From the NCBI GenBank assembly GCA_965248545.1, contig OZ252110.1, forward strand, positions 2,604,001 through 2,668,000: a stretch of 64,000 nucleotides of DNA. Direction: 5' to 3'. This document shows, in pieces, positions 1 to 8,838 of the stretch (position 1 is the stretch's first letter; every line of letters begins with the position of its first letter). The notes under the pieces were generated by a model. That model made no database searches. It saw only the letters and a program-made list of their open reading frames with translations, and had not been told where the DNA came from. Position numbers and translations under genes: made by a program. The DNA comes from Alteromonas_E sp965248545. Its GTDB lineage: Bacteria > Pseudomonadota > Gammaproteobacteria > Enterobacterales > Alteromonadaceae.

Positions 1-13
1 GCCAGTTGATTAA

Positions 14-1561
14 CTAAGCAACTCTGACGAATTGCGACACTAGGTTGAGTTGGTCGGCGACCTTGAGTGCGACTTTCTCTGATATTTCTGAAGAGTCCAA
101 GCCCATTGACTCGGATTCACTGGCCATATGCGAAATGTCCAACATGTTTTGATTGACGGAGTCAGCAACCGTTGATTGCTCTTCCACCGCCGTGGCGATT
201 TGCTCACTCATACTGGCAAGTGATTGAATGTTACTGGTAATAGATGATAGTGACTCGCCCGTCTCACCGGATAATTTAACACACGACTCTGATAGTTCGC
301 TGCCAAGCCCCATGGCTTCTTTCGCTCTATCCGATTGGGCTTCAAGCATTTCTAAACGCTGGTTGATCTGTTCTGTACAGCCTTGTGTGCGAGCAGCGAG
401 CGCGCGTACTTCTTCCGCAACCACAGAGAAGCCTCGACCTTGCTCACCGGCACGCGCAGCCTCAATAGCAGCGTTGAGTGCGAGTAAGTTAGTTTGGTCC
501 GCGATAGAGCTAATTTCATTTGAAACGGTTTCAATGTTGCGCACTTCTTCAACCAGTTCTGTAACCGTGAGTTGCGCGGACCCTAATTGCTCTGCCAGTT
601 GTTGAATCGCACTAACCGTTTGCTCTACCACGGATAAGCCCTGAGTTGCTTGGACTGAGCTCGCATTGCTCTCGTCTGAGGTTTTTACCACCAGTTGAGC
701 GATTTCTGTAATGGTCTGACTCAGTTGGTTAATTGCTGTTGCAATGTACTCTATTTGTTCTTTTTGGGCGGATAACACTTGCGTAACTGATTGTCCAATG
801 GCTTTTGCTTGATGCGCCGAATCCGATATATCTTGCGAGGCATCTTGAGTTCTGCCTGCTACAGCTTTCACTTCGGCTTCTCGCATGCAAAGCGCCAAAT
901 TGGCATAAGCAACTACGTCGCGTGTATTGCTGTAGAGGCGCGCCATTAGCGGATTATCGAATGCTTTTCTGGCCCGATTGATCATGGCTGTGTAGTCATT
1001 GCGCCAGCGATAAACCATTATGGCAGTGGGAAACCCTAGCAGCGCAATGGTGGCTGCAAACCATGTTGCGTAGGCTGGCATTACAACGCCCAAAAGAGCG
1101 ATAACTGCACTGAGTAGGGTAAAGCCGAACATAAACGCAGACGTATCGTAATTAGATAACTTCACCTTTTCATTATTATTTAGCGCTTGGTAGGTTTGCG
1201 TTGCCGTCTCGACTAATTGACGCGATGGTTGAGTTCTAACTGATTGAAACTCAAACACTTCACCCTGTTCATTTTTTATCGGTGTCACATACGCATTGAC
1301 CCAGTAATAATCCCCATTCTTACAACTGTTTTTTACTGGACCCATCCACGCTTTCCCGGCTTTTAAGTGCTCCCACATATCCTTGAAAGCTTGTTTCGGC
1401 ATATCCTTATGTCGCACCATATTGTGGTAATTACCCTGCAGCTCTTCTAGGGTAAAACCCGAGACATCGCAAAAAGTGGGATTGGCATATTTAATTGTAC
1501 TGTCCAGTTGCGTGGTCGAAAGTAGAATATCATCACTGCCGAAGGTTCTTTCTTGATTCAT
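14..1561 (-). CDS. Aer-like PAS methyl-accepting chemotaxis protein
   Basis: A 515-aa chemoreceptor. An N-terminal PAS domain (about residues 10-110, with the Aer-like stretch around NPTFCDVSGFTLEEL and NGDYYWVNAYVTPI) is followed by two adjacent membrane segments (about 142-162 and 164-184) and a long cytoplasmic signalling domain whose hairpin tip carries the conserved LLALNAAIEAARAGEQGRGF (about 355-375). There is no periplasmic sensor domain, which is the architecture of redox/aerotaxis receptors. It should signal to CheA through CheW at the inner membrane. The next gene upstream on the same strand is a PAS-GGDEF-EAL protein 13 bp away, so the two may be co-transcribed. Whether the PAS binds FAD or haem cannot be read here. 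Family call is firm; the ligand is inference. Confidence 0.93.
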   Translation of the reverse strand: MNQERTFGSDDILLSTTQLDSTIKYANPTFCDVSGFTLEELQGNYHNMVRHKDMPKQAFKDMWEHLKAGKAWMGPVKNSCKNGDYYWVNAYVTPIKNEQGEVFEFQSVRTQPSRQLVETATQTYQALNNNEKVKLSNYDTSAFMFGFTLLSAVIALLGVVMPAYATWFAATIALLGFPTAIMVYRWRNDYTAMINRARKAFDNPLMARLYSNTRDVVAYANLALCMREAEVKAVAGRTQDASQDISDSAHQAKAIGQSVTQVLSAQKEQIEYIATAINQLSQTITEIAQLVVKTSDESNASSVQATQGLSVVEQTVSAIQQLAEQLGSAQLTVTELVEEVRNIETVSNEISSIADQTNLLALNAAIEAARAGEQGRGFSVVAEEVRALAARTQGCTEQINQRLEMLEAQSDRAKEAMGLGSELSESCVKLSGETGESLSSITSNIQSLASMSEQIATAVEEQSTVADSVNQNMLDISHMASESESMGLDSSEISEKVALKVADQLNLVSQFVRVA

Positions 1562-1574
1562 AAAAAGATGTGCC

Positions 1575-3290
1575 TTAAGAGAGGAATGTTAATTGTTGTA
1601 AGGGAGCGGGTTTGTCGATGTAGTACCCTTGGATGTAGTCGCAACCGAACTGTTTGAGTAGTTCATATTGTGAAGCGGTTTCAACTCCTTCCGCGACGAC
1701 TGCGAGGCCCAATTCATGGGCCATTTCAATGATTGAAGCGACGATTATCTGGTCAGCTTTTTGGGATAATTCATCGACGAAGGTCTTGTCGAGTTTTAAC
1801 TTATTGATGGGTAAATGTTTCAAGTACACCAGCGACGAGAAACCGCTGCCAAAGTCATCTAGTGCCAAGCTCACGCCACCTTGTTTAAGTTCATTTAAGC
1901 ACGGCATGATTGCATCGAAGCATTCGATTAACCTGGATTCCGTAATTTCAAGTTCGATAGCACTGGGCCGAATACCGAGCTGATGTAATTTAGCGAATAG
2001 CGTACTTGCAAAGTTGCTATCCACCAATTGATTGACCGATGCGTTCAGTGAAAGCTTTGGCCAAGGTTGCACGTCGGCGCGGATGAGCTCGGCTACACAA
2101 TAGTCAAACACTTGCCAGAACATTTCAGACACAAAACCGGAGTCTTCAACCAAGGGTATAAACTTGTTGGGTGGGACAAACTCTTGGTTTTTGTTTTGCC
2201 ATCGAGCCAGTGCTTCAACAGCGATCGTTTTATTGGTTTGGCTGCACACCTGTGGTTGGAAATGGGCAAAGATTCGGTCATTTTTCACTGCCAAGATAGC
2301 TTCTCGTTCAAGGCTCGAGCCTTCCAAGAAATTCTTGCCAATGTTCTTGGTATACCACTTCATTGCGCTACCCACTTGTTTCTTCGCCTCATACATGGCG
2401 ATGTCGGCACTTGAAATCAGGGATTGCAGGTCCATTGCGTGACTGGGGTACTGACTGATCCCAACACTTAAATGAACAAAATAGGACTCTTCGTCCAACA
2501 TAAACGGCAACTTGATGGATTCAAACAGCTTTTCTATCTTCTGCGAGATTTGCTGCGCCGTTTTATCAAGCTGAAAAATGATTAAGAATTCGTCTCCCGA
2601 CATTCTGCCGACAATATCGTCTTCATCGACATGCATATCGATAAGTTGAATAACCTTGTTAATGATTTCATCGCCGAATACGTGCCCATGGATATCATTC
2701 ATGATCTTAAAATTATCGATATCAACAAATCCTATACAGAATTGCGCCCCTGTCTTTTGCGCTTTGTTGATGCGTTCATCGAGCAGTTCTAATAGCAGTG
2801 TGCGGTTGGGGTATTGTGTCAGTGGGTCGTAGTAAGCGAGTTTTTCTAAGATATTGTGATAACCAGCCTTTTGCTGGTTGGCAGTGTATACGGCAACATA
2901 ATACTTGGATGCTGTCGTACTATTTTCTACTACCGAGATCCTGACATTACGCGAAATCCGGTGCCCGAGCTTGTGTTTGTCCCATATGTCGCCTTCCCAA
3001 AATCCGTTTGTTTCAAGGCTTGTCCATAGCTGCTGATAAAAGCTGTTATTGTGGATACCGGATTTCAAGAAACCGGGGTCATTACCGATAGCTTCTTTTT
3101 GGCTGTAACCGGTCATCAGGGTAAACGCGGGATTCACATACACAATGCGGTTGTGTTGATTGGTGATCACGATTGCTTCTAGAGAATTCTCATAAACCTC
3201 TTCTGCGACAATCGACGCTACCGACATTTCTTGTGGTGTGGCGAATTCTTCCATAGTGATTGCTGCTGTAGCGCCAACAAGCGATAACAT
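1575..3290 (-). CDS. PAS-GGDEF-EAL cyclic-di-GMP signalling protein
   Basis: A 571-aa cytoplasmic protein with no membrane segments. Order of domains: PAS (about 25-135; the VNPAFTLMTGYSQKEAIGND region), GGDEF (about 155-315; signature RMSGDEFLIIF, so SGDEF instead of GGDEF) and EAL (about 330-570; VEALARW, DDFGSGFSSLVYLKHLPI, VVAEGVET and QGYYIDKP). The EAL residues for phosphodiesterase activity look intact, so net c-di-GMP hydrolysis is likely; SGDEF variants can still be active cyclases, so dual activity is possible. It lies directly upstream of the PAS chemoreceptor on the same strand with 13 bp between them, which suggests a shared transcript linking redox or ligand sensing with motility and c-di-GMP. 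Confidence 0.92.
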   Translation of the reverse strand: MLSLVGATAAITMEEFATPQEMSVASIVAEEVYENSLEAIVITNQHNRIVYVNPAFTLMTGYSQKEAIGNDPGFLKSGIHNNSFYQQLWTSLETNGFWEGDIWDKHKLGHRISRNVRISVVENSTTASKYYVAVYTANQQKAGYHNILEKLAYYDPLTQYPNRTLLLELLDERINKAQKTGAQFCIGFVDIDNFKIMNDIHGHVFGDEIINKVIQLIDMHVDEDDIVGRMSGDEFLIIFQLDKTAQQISQKIEKLFESIKLPFMLDEESYFVHLSVGISQYPSHAMDLQSLISSADIAMYEAKKQVGSAMKWYTKNIGKNFLEGSSLEREAILAVKNDRIFAHFQPQVCSQTNKTIAVEALARWQNKNQEFVPPNKFIPLVEDSGFVSEMFWQVFDYCVAELIRADVQPWPKLSLNASVNQLVDSNFASTLFAKLHQLGIRPSAIELEITESRLIECFDAIMPCLNELKQGGVSLALDDFGSGFSSLVYLKHLPINKLKLDKTFVDELSQKADQIIVASIIEMAHELGLAVVAEGVETASQYELLKQFGCDYIQGYYIDKPAPLQQLTFLS

Positions 3291-3460
3291 AATTGAGGGT
3301 GTCCCCCCAACTTGCTATTCATCTGCGAGCGCTCTGATCCTTTCTATGACTGCGTATTAATCATACTACGGTAGAGCTTTTGGCCAGCGCAACGCGCACT
3401 GATAGACAATACGCGCAAACTATTCGCCTCATTTAAATGAAGCGAGCGTAGCCGTCATTG

Positions 3461-4354
3461 TTAGGGATAAAACCAAGACGGTTGCGATCCATTTTCTACA
3501 ATCCTTCTGAGGTTTGTGCCGTCCGCATTGATAATGTATATGTCATAAAGTCCAAATGCGTTGTCTGACACAAATGCGATTTGGGTACTGTCAGCCGACC
3601 ATACCGGGTCCCAGTCTGATATTTCATTGTTTGTCAGGCGTGTTTGTTCGGTACCGTCTGCATTCATCACATAAATTTCTCGATTACCGTCTCGGTTTGA
3701 CATAAAGGCGATTTTTCTGCCGTCTGGTGACATTTCGGGATGCCAGTCTTGTGCATCAGTGTCGGTAAGGATTCGAACGTTGCCGCCATTTCTTTCGGCA
3801 ATTGCGATGTTTGGATTGTTTGATGCCGAATGATACAGAACCTGGCCATCCGGGGTAAACGAGGCGCCACTGCCGGCAATGTTGGCGATTCGAGTTTGCG
3901 CACTGCCATCGGGTTGCATCAACCAAATTTCTTGTCGCCTATTCCCATCATCAGGTTTGTATGAACGGGAAAACAATAGATACTTTCCGTCTGGAGACCA
4001 CGAGGGGGCCGCATCCCAAACATTTGTTCTGTGAGTTAAGCGCTGAATGTTGTTCCCATCGGAATCGGCGACAAGGATTGACCAAGTTTTGTAATCGTCA
4101 TACTTGCCATAGAAAGCGATCTTGTCTCCACTTGGCGAACGCACTGGATAGCCATCTGCAAGGGTGTGAGCGATTAGTCTAGTGACAGGCCTACCATTTA
4201 GCGGAGTGATGTGAATTTCCCTACTTTCGTCCTGAAAAGACGAATGTATCAAGGCCTCATTTTCAGATGCCAGAACAGGGCTGTCGAGCGCTAACAGCAG
4301 GGTTATAGGGGGGATTGCCGCGATGAACAGACGTAAGTGGGCGAAGCTTTTCAT
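3461..4354 (-). CDS. TolB-like PD40 beta-propeller, exported
   Basis: A 297-aa protein with a Sec-type signal peptide (hydrophobic segment about residues 8-28, cleavage likely after VLA). The rest is a run of PD40/TolB-type propeller blades, recognisable by repeats such as PSWSPDGKYLLFSRS, PEMSPDGRKIAFMSNRDG, REIYVMNADGTEQTRLT and DIYIINADGTNLRRI. It lacks the N-terminal domain of true TolB and is shorter than TolB (about 430 aa), so it is a stand-alone periplasmic propeller, not the Tol-Pal component. The function is unknown; binding of a protein or peptide partner is the usual role of such propellers. It is separated by 170 bp from the GGDEF-EAL gene and is probably monocistronic. Confidence 0.85.
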   Translation of the reverse strand: MKSFAHLRLFIAAIPPITLLLALDSPVLASENEALIHSSFQDESREIHITPLNGRPVTRLIAHTLADGYPVRSPSGDKIAFYGKYDDYKTWSILVADSDGNNIQRLTHRTNVWDAAPSWSPDGKYLLFSRSYKPDDGNRRQEIWLMQPDGSAQTRIANIAGSGASFTPDGQVLYHSASNNPNIAIAERNGGNVRILTDTDAQDWHPEMSPDGRKIAFMSNRDGNREIYVMNADGTEQTRLTNNEISDWDPVWSADSTQIAFVSDNAFGLYDIYIINADGTNLRRIVENGSQPSWFYP

Positions 4355-4720
4355 AATAGTCCTTATGCATACTAATAAAAAACGTCAACCTCGTGCGTAG
4401 TATCCTGCAAATGGGTCGTGTATTGCGCACTGTTAACGCAAAAACGTATGGGTTTGTCGCACTAGAGTATTCGTTTAATCAAGCACGAGCGCAGAACTTT
4501 GGTCACGTTGGCGGGGGGATATACTCTCAATGCGCTTTTTTACAGAGTGATCGCATTTCTAAAAGCTACTATGTGATCGTTGGTACCGTGGGATAGCGTT
4601 GTTTGTTACATCGCGTTAATTTTATTTTAATTGAACGTTCAATAAAGATTAATTTTTCTGTAATATTTGCTATCTAGGATTGTCGCCGGACTAAAAACAC
4701 AAACCTATTAGGAAGGCCAC
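4355..4720. other. Intergenic region upstream of the TonB receptor
   Basis: A stretch of 366 bp between the divergently transcribed propeller and TonB-receptor genes. An open frame on the plus strand (4393-4596) has no ribosome binding site or recognisable protein content and I leave it out. The notable feature is the 14-bp perfect palindrome at 4630-4643, listed separately. A ribosome-binding-like AGGAAGG (about 4710-4716) sits just before the receptor start. Confidence 0.5.
4630..4643 (+). promoter_or_regulatory. 14-bp palindromic operator, candidate BetI/TetR site
   Basis: ATTGAACGTTCAAT is a perfect inverted repeat 78 bp upstream of the TonB-receptor start. A possible promoter overlaps it: TTCAAT (4638-4643), 17 bp, then TAATAT (4661-4666). 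Operators of this size and form are typical of TetR-family repressors. The only TetR-family gene nearby is betI, four genes downstream, so BetI is the natural candidate. I did not see a second copy directly in front of betI. The binding protein is inferred. Confidence 0.55.
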
Positions 4721-7057
4721 ATGAAACTGAACGTACCGTATAAACCGAGCTTGCTCGCACTTTCTGTGCTATCAGCAATTTCGATTCCGACCTACGCAGA
4801 AGAGGCTTCTGCAGATGATGCTGTTGTTGAAGAAATAACGGTTATTGGACGCAGCGTATCGTATGCAAACAACGCGACTGACGAAAACATGCTTAAGCAG
4901 CAAACCAGTATGACGAGTGTTCTTGCTGCGATAGACAACCTACCTGGCGTATTGATCAATGAGGGAGATACCTTTGGTGCTGACGATTGGTCAACAAGTA
5001 TTTCAATTCGTGGTTTCCAAGTTGATTTGAGCCAACAACAAGTGGGTATAACGGTTGATGGTTTGGCGAACGGGAATTCTAACTATGGCGGTGGTGCAAA
5101 AGCTAACCGCTTTATCGACACTGAGAATTTGCGCGCTGTAGAAGTTTCTCAGGGGACCGCCGATATTGCATCTCGCTCGCATGAAGCATTGGGTGGCACG
5201 CTTAATTTCACAACTATTAACCCTGGCGAAGATCAGCGGATGGTATTTAGTGCGACAGCCGGTGAATTTGACGCGCAGAAGTTCTATGTGCGTTATGAAA
5301 CAGGTGAGTTAGCCAAAGATACCTATGCTTGGATCAGTTTGTCATCACAAGAAAGCAGTGATTGGATGGATCAGGTGGCTGAAAACACCCGTGACCACTT
5401 TGCCGCTAAAATCGTGAGTGAAGTGAATGATATTTCCTTAACGGGTTACCTTTCATATGATGATATTCATGAAGACAACTACCAGCGAATTTATGGTTTA
5501 GCCCAGTTTGCGCAGAACCCTGAGTGGGATCAATTAACCAGTGAATGGACTGGTATTCCATACCAAGATCAGGCTTATCGCCGTGGTTGGTCGACAAACC
5601 GTGAAAACTTGTTTGCCTACCTCCAAGCTGAATTCAGTGTTGGTAGTGTAGATTTCAATGCAAGTACTTACTATCACGACAATGAAGGCCGTGGAGACTG
5701 GGTACCCCCTTACCTCGTTAACGTAACAGATGATGGTGACGGCAATCCTCATTCTGAGTTAGCGCCGGGTAACACTGTTTACGGTGGTGCGTTCTTGGGA
5801 CAAATTTTCTTTGTCGATCCAAACGGAGTTCAACTAGCGCCAATTGACGGTTGTCAGAGCTCACTTACTTTTCCATATGGTGGCGCGGGTCCTGAGTATG
5901 ATCCCTCATGCCATGCGGACAATGCAATTCCTGTTGGTTCGTTCCGTCATACGCACTATCAAAAAGAACGATTTGGCATCAATGGTGACTTCACTTGGTT
6001 CACTTCGATTGGTGACATGGAAAATGTTTTAAGAGGTGGCTTCTGGTATGAGGACTATGAGCGTGATGAGTACCGTGACTGGCACAAAATTCTTGATTCA
6101 GCGACAAGTTTCCGCTTTGACCACGTCCCATATTGGGTTCAATACGACCGTACATTCCCAGTTGATACTTTGATGTATTACCTCGAAAACGAGCTAGACG
6201 TCGGTTTTGCCAAATTCCGTTTGGGTGCGAAACAGTTCAATGTTGATGTCGAAAAGACAGACAATTTTGTCGCTGCGAATAACCTGAGTGTTAACTCAGA
6301 TTCTGACACGCTCCTAAGTGCCGGCTTTGTAGCGGATATGCCAATCGATGGCTTAGAGCTGTTTGGTGGTTATTCTGAAAACTTTGCCGCAATTAAAGAT
6401 GCTGTTTTAGAACGTGATGACGCTGATTTGAGCTTGGTTGTGCCGGAAGAGGCTGAAAACATTGATGTTGGCCTGCGTTACTCATCTCCGGGTTTCAATG
6501 CAAGTGTGACTTACTACACTATTGAATTCGACAACCGTATAACGTTTGTCAGCAATGAAGATGTTGATGGGATTGACTTCCTTGAGTCTGCTGCAGGTGG
6601 CTACATCAACGATGGTGGTGTTGAGTCGAGTGGTATCGAAGCATCGATTGACTACCAAATCAATCAGAACTGGGGGGTGTACGTTTCATATACCAGCAAT
6701 GATTCTGAATACACTGACCAAGCGATTGCTGGGAATACTGTGATCGGTACCGCAGAAGAAATGGCTGTACTGAGTTTGGACTACTTTAACGGTAACTATT
6801 CTGCAGGCCTTAGCACTAAGTATGTTGGTGAACGTTGGTTAGACCAAGCGAATACACAAAAAGTAGATGCTTACACAGTGAGCGACTTCTATATCGGTAC
6901 AACGATTGACAATGTGGCTGGTGGAATTGCGTCATTGGACATTCGTTTCACCGTAAACAATTTGTTTGATGAAAGCTATGCTGGAACCATTGCGCCTGGC
7001 GCGTTTTGGATCGGCGCCCCACGCACAGCTGCCATCAATGCAAAACTGACTTTCTAA
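4721..7057 (+). CDS. TonB-dependent outer-membrane receptor, choline-locus associated
   Basis: A 778-aa outer-membrane receptor. The signal peptide ends near TYAEE (about residue 26), the TonB-box-like segment VEEITVIGR follows, then the plug (about 50-160, with LPGVLINEG, SISIRGFQ and ALGGTLNF) and a 22-strand barrel ending in the terminal phenylalanine AKLTF expected for BamA-dependent insertion. It would import a scarce or bulky substrate using TonB energy. The substrate is not known; the downstream genes (PhoD-like phosphoesterase, betIBA, BCCT-like transporter) suggest a choline-containing compound. An intrinsic terminator follows at 7086-7108. The start ATG has an AGGAAGG ribosome binding site. 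Confidence 0.92.
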   Translation: MKLNVPYKPSLLALSVLSAISIPTYAEEASADDAVVEEITVIGRSVSYANNATDENMLKQQTSMTSVLAAIDNLPGVLINEGDTFGADDWSTSISIRGFQVDLSQQQVGITVDGLANGNSNYGGGAKANRFIDTENLRAVEVSQGTADIASRSHEALGGTLNFTTINPGEDQRMVFSATAGEFDAQKFYVRYETGELAKDTYAWISLSSQESSDWMDQVAENTRDHFAAKIVSEVNDISLTGYLSYDDIHEDNYQRIYGLAQFAQNPEWDQLTSEWTGIPYQDQAYRRGWSTNRENLFAYLQAEFSVGSVDFNASTYYHDNEGRGDWVPPYLVNVTDDGDGNPHSELAPGNTVYGGAFLGQIFFVDPNGVQLAPIDGCQSSLTFPYGGAGPEYDPSCHADNAIPVGSFRHTHYQKERFGINGDFTWFTSIGDMENVLRGGFWYEDYERDEYRDWHKILDSATSFRFDHVPYWVQYDRTFPVDTLMYYLENELDVGFAKFRLGAKQFNVDVEKTDNFVAANNLSVNSDSDTLLSAGFVADMPIDGLELFGGYSENFAAIKDAVLERDDADLSLVVPEEAENIDVGLRYSSPGFNASVTYYTIEFDNRITFVSNEDVDGIDFLESAAGGYINDGGVESSGIEASIDYQINQNWGVYVSYTSNDSEYTDQAIAGNTVIGTAEEMAVLSLDYFNGNYSAGLSTKYVGERWLDQANTQKVDAYTVSDFYIGTTIDNVAGGIASLDIRFTVNNLFDESYAGTIAPGAFWIGAPRTAAINAKLTF

Positions 7058-7085
7058 ACGCTTAGAGAGTACATGTGTGTGTTAA

Positions 7086-7108
7086 GGCGGGCAAGGCCCG
7101 CCTTTTTT
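7086..7108 (+). terminator. Intrinsic terminator after the TonB receptor
   Basis: Stem GGCGGGC (7086-7092), loop AAG, stem GCCCGCC (7096-7102), then six T residues (7103-7108). It lies 29 bp after the receptor stop. An upstream in-frame start for the next gene (7073) would place this hairpin inside its coding sequence, which argues for the later start at 7130. Confidence 0.88.
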
Positions 7109-7129
7109 AAAACAAAATTGAGACTGTTT

Positions 7130-8173
7130 ATGCGCATCTTACCTTTAATTTTATTTTTTTTGGTGATTGGAACTGAAGCAACGGCTAAGCCTCTTGAACG
7201 TATTTTGTTTGGTTCATGCGGACATCAAGACAAGGAAATGCCTATTTTAGATAGTGTCATTGCGGACGATCCCGAACTGTTTATCTTTTTGGGGGACAAC
7301 GTTTATGGTGATACTGAAGATATGGAGGTTATGTCGAATAAATATCAAAAGCTTGGAAATAAGCCTCGTTTCAAACAACTAACACAGGTGTCTGACGTCG
7401 TTGCAATTTGGGATGATCACGATTACGGCGAGAATGATGCCGGTAGAGATTACCCACAGAAAGAAGCTTCAAGGACAGTGATGTTGGATTTTTGGAAAGA
7501 GCCTAAAGAGTCTGAGCGTCGCGCGCGCAGTGATGGAATATATACCTCTTATATTTACGGTGAGCCGGGCACACGCGTGCAAATAATCTTGCCCGATTTA
7601 CGTTGGAATCGTCCAGAAATCGAAGAGGTGTCCTCGCTACGCTACTTAGCGGACCGGCGACCGAAAAACATGGGCCCCTATGCTGTTCATCCTGAGCCTA
7701 AGGCGAGTATGTTGGGGGAGAAACAATGGCAGTGGCTAGAAGCACAATTACAGATCCCAGCTGAAGTCCGAATTATCGGTTCTAGCCTACAGGTATTGGC
7801 TGACTTTACCGGGTGGGAAGCATGGGCAAATTTCCCCGCTGATTTACAGCGCTTAAAAGACACAATCAAAAAACATCGCGTTAATGGTGTTTTGTTGATT
7901 AGCGGCGATACCCATTGGGGGGAAATCAGTAAGGTTGAGGAAGGGGTCGATTACCCACTGTGGGATATTACCAGTTCGGGGCTTACCCAAGAATGGAAAG
8001 ACGTTAGTCCGAATCAAAATCGGCAAGGAACTTACACTGCCGACGTAAACTATGGCGCGATTGAGATAGATTGGAAACGACAAGACCCGCTTATTAAAGT
8101 GTCTTTACGCGATGTAAACGGACACCATGTAATGGGGATGCAAACAGCTCTATCAGAACTGTCACCTTACTAA
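7130..8173 (+). CDS. PhoD-like secreted alkaline phosphatase/phosphodiesterase
   Basis: A 347-aa metallophosphoesterase of the PhoD/alkaline phosphatase D group. The chosen ATG begins MRILPLILFFLVIG, a signal peptide cleaved near ATA-KPLER; the in-frame start at 7073 would run through the preceding terminator. Metal-ligand motifs are visible: FGSCGHQD, FIFLGDNVYGDT, IWDDHDYGENDAG and LLISGDTHWGEI. PhoD-type enzymes hydrolyse phosphomono- and diesters outside the cytoplasm, some acting on phospholipid headgroups. Placed between a TonB receptor and the choline oxidation genes, it may release choline from phosphocholine or related esters; that substrate is inference. It is shorter than classical PhoD (over 500 aa) because the N-terminal Fn3-like domain is absent. 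Confidence 0.85.
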   Translation: MRILPLILFFLVIGTEATAKPLERILFGSCGHQDKEMPILDSVIADDPELFIFLGDNVYGDTEDMEVMSNKYQKLGNKPRFKQLTQVSDVVAIWDDHDYGENDAGRDYPQKEASRTVMLDFWKEPKESERRARSDGIYTSYIYGEPGTRVQIILPDLRWNRPEIEEVSSLRYLADRRPKNMGPYAVHPEPKASMLGEKQWQWLEAQLQIPAEVRIIGSSLQVLADFTGWEAWANFPADLQRLKDTIKKHRVNGVLLISGDTHWGEISKVEEGVDYPLWDITSSGLTQEWKDVSPNQNRQGTYTADVNYGAIEIDWKRQDPLIKVSLRDVNGHHVMGMQTALSELSPY

Positions 8174-8245
8174 GTCTCCCAAAATAGTACGGGCGTGTTA
8201 ACCTGAGCTGAAAGGGCAAAGAATGAGCATAAAGAGAGAGTGTAG

Positions 8246-8821
8246 ATGCCAAAAGTAGGAATGGAGCCTGTTCGCCGAAAGCAATTGATTGAGGCCACTA
8301 TTGCAGTCGTTGCAGAGGTCGGACTGCAGTCGGCGACCATCAGTCTTATCAGTAAGGAAGCGGGCCTGTCTTCCGGGATCATCAGTCATTATTTCGGTGG
8401 TAAACAAGGCTTGATTGAGGCGACTGTTCGCTACTTACTGGATGCGCTGCGTTTGCGTGAATCTTCAAGTTCTCCAGAAGAGCGCTTGATGCAGATTGTC
8501 GATTTAAATTTTTCCGATTTTCAACAAGCCAGTTCAGCAACTAAAACATGGCTCAGCTTTTGGGGACAATCATTGCATGACCCTGAACTCTCTCGCCTTC
8601 AGGAAGTTAATAAACGCCGTTTGAGCAGTAACTTACGGTATAGCTTCAAGCAATTAATGAATCGTGAAGAGGCCGCGGAAGCAGCCGAAATGACGGCCGC
8701 ATTGATTGATGGGTTTTGGCTTCGTTGCGCACTCAGTCAAGTCGATGATGAGTTGTTTGAAATCGCTAAACAACGGTGTAAGCGGTTTATCACAATGACA
8801 ATACGAAATGCCAATACATAA
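8246..8821 (+). CDS. betI: Choline-responsive TetR-family repressor BetI
   Basis: A 191-aa repressor. The N-terminal helix-turn-helix reads RRKQLIEATIAVVAEVG and then SLISKEAGLSSGIISHYFGG, the pattern of BetI. The C-terminal half is the ligand-binding domain (choline in the family). It is followed after 17 bp by betB and then betA, the standard betIBA order. BetI normally represses its own operon until choline is present. A candidate operator is the palindrome at 4630-4643 in front of the TonB receptor; I saw none just upstream of betI itself, so betI may be read from upstream or from a weak local promoter. Confidence 0.93.
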   Translation: MPKVGMEPVRRKQLIEATIAVVAEVGLQSATISLISKEAGLSSGIISHYFGGKQGLIEATVRYLLDALRLRESSSSPEERLMQIVDLNFSDFQQASSATKTWLSFWGQSLHDPELSRLQEVNKRRLSSNLRYSFKQLMNREEAAEAAEMTAALIDGFWLRCALSQVDDELFEIAKQRCKRFITMTIRNANT

Positions 8822-8838
8822 TAACAGGAGAGTCTGCA

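Noticed and set aside
228..605. 125-aa open frame opposite the PAS chemoreceptor
   Set aside because: A shadow of the real gene; no start signal and a low-complexity Ser/Ala-rich translation.
4393..4596. 67-aa open frame upstream of the TonB receptor
   Set aside because: No ribosome binding site, no family features, and it lies in the promoter region.
7073..7129. Earlier start for the PhoD-like gene
   Set aside because: It would place the terminator stem-loop of the previous gene inside the coding sequence and would bury the signal peptide.
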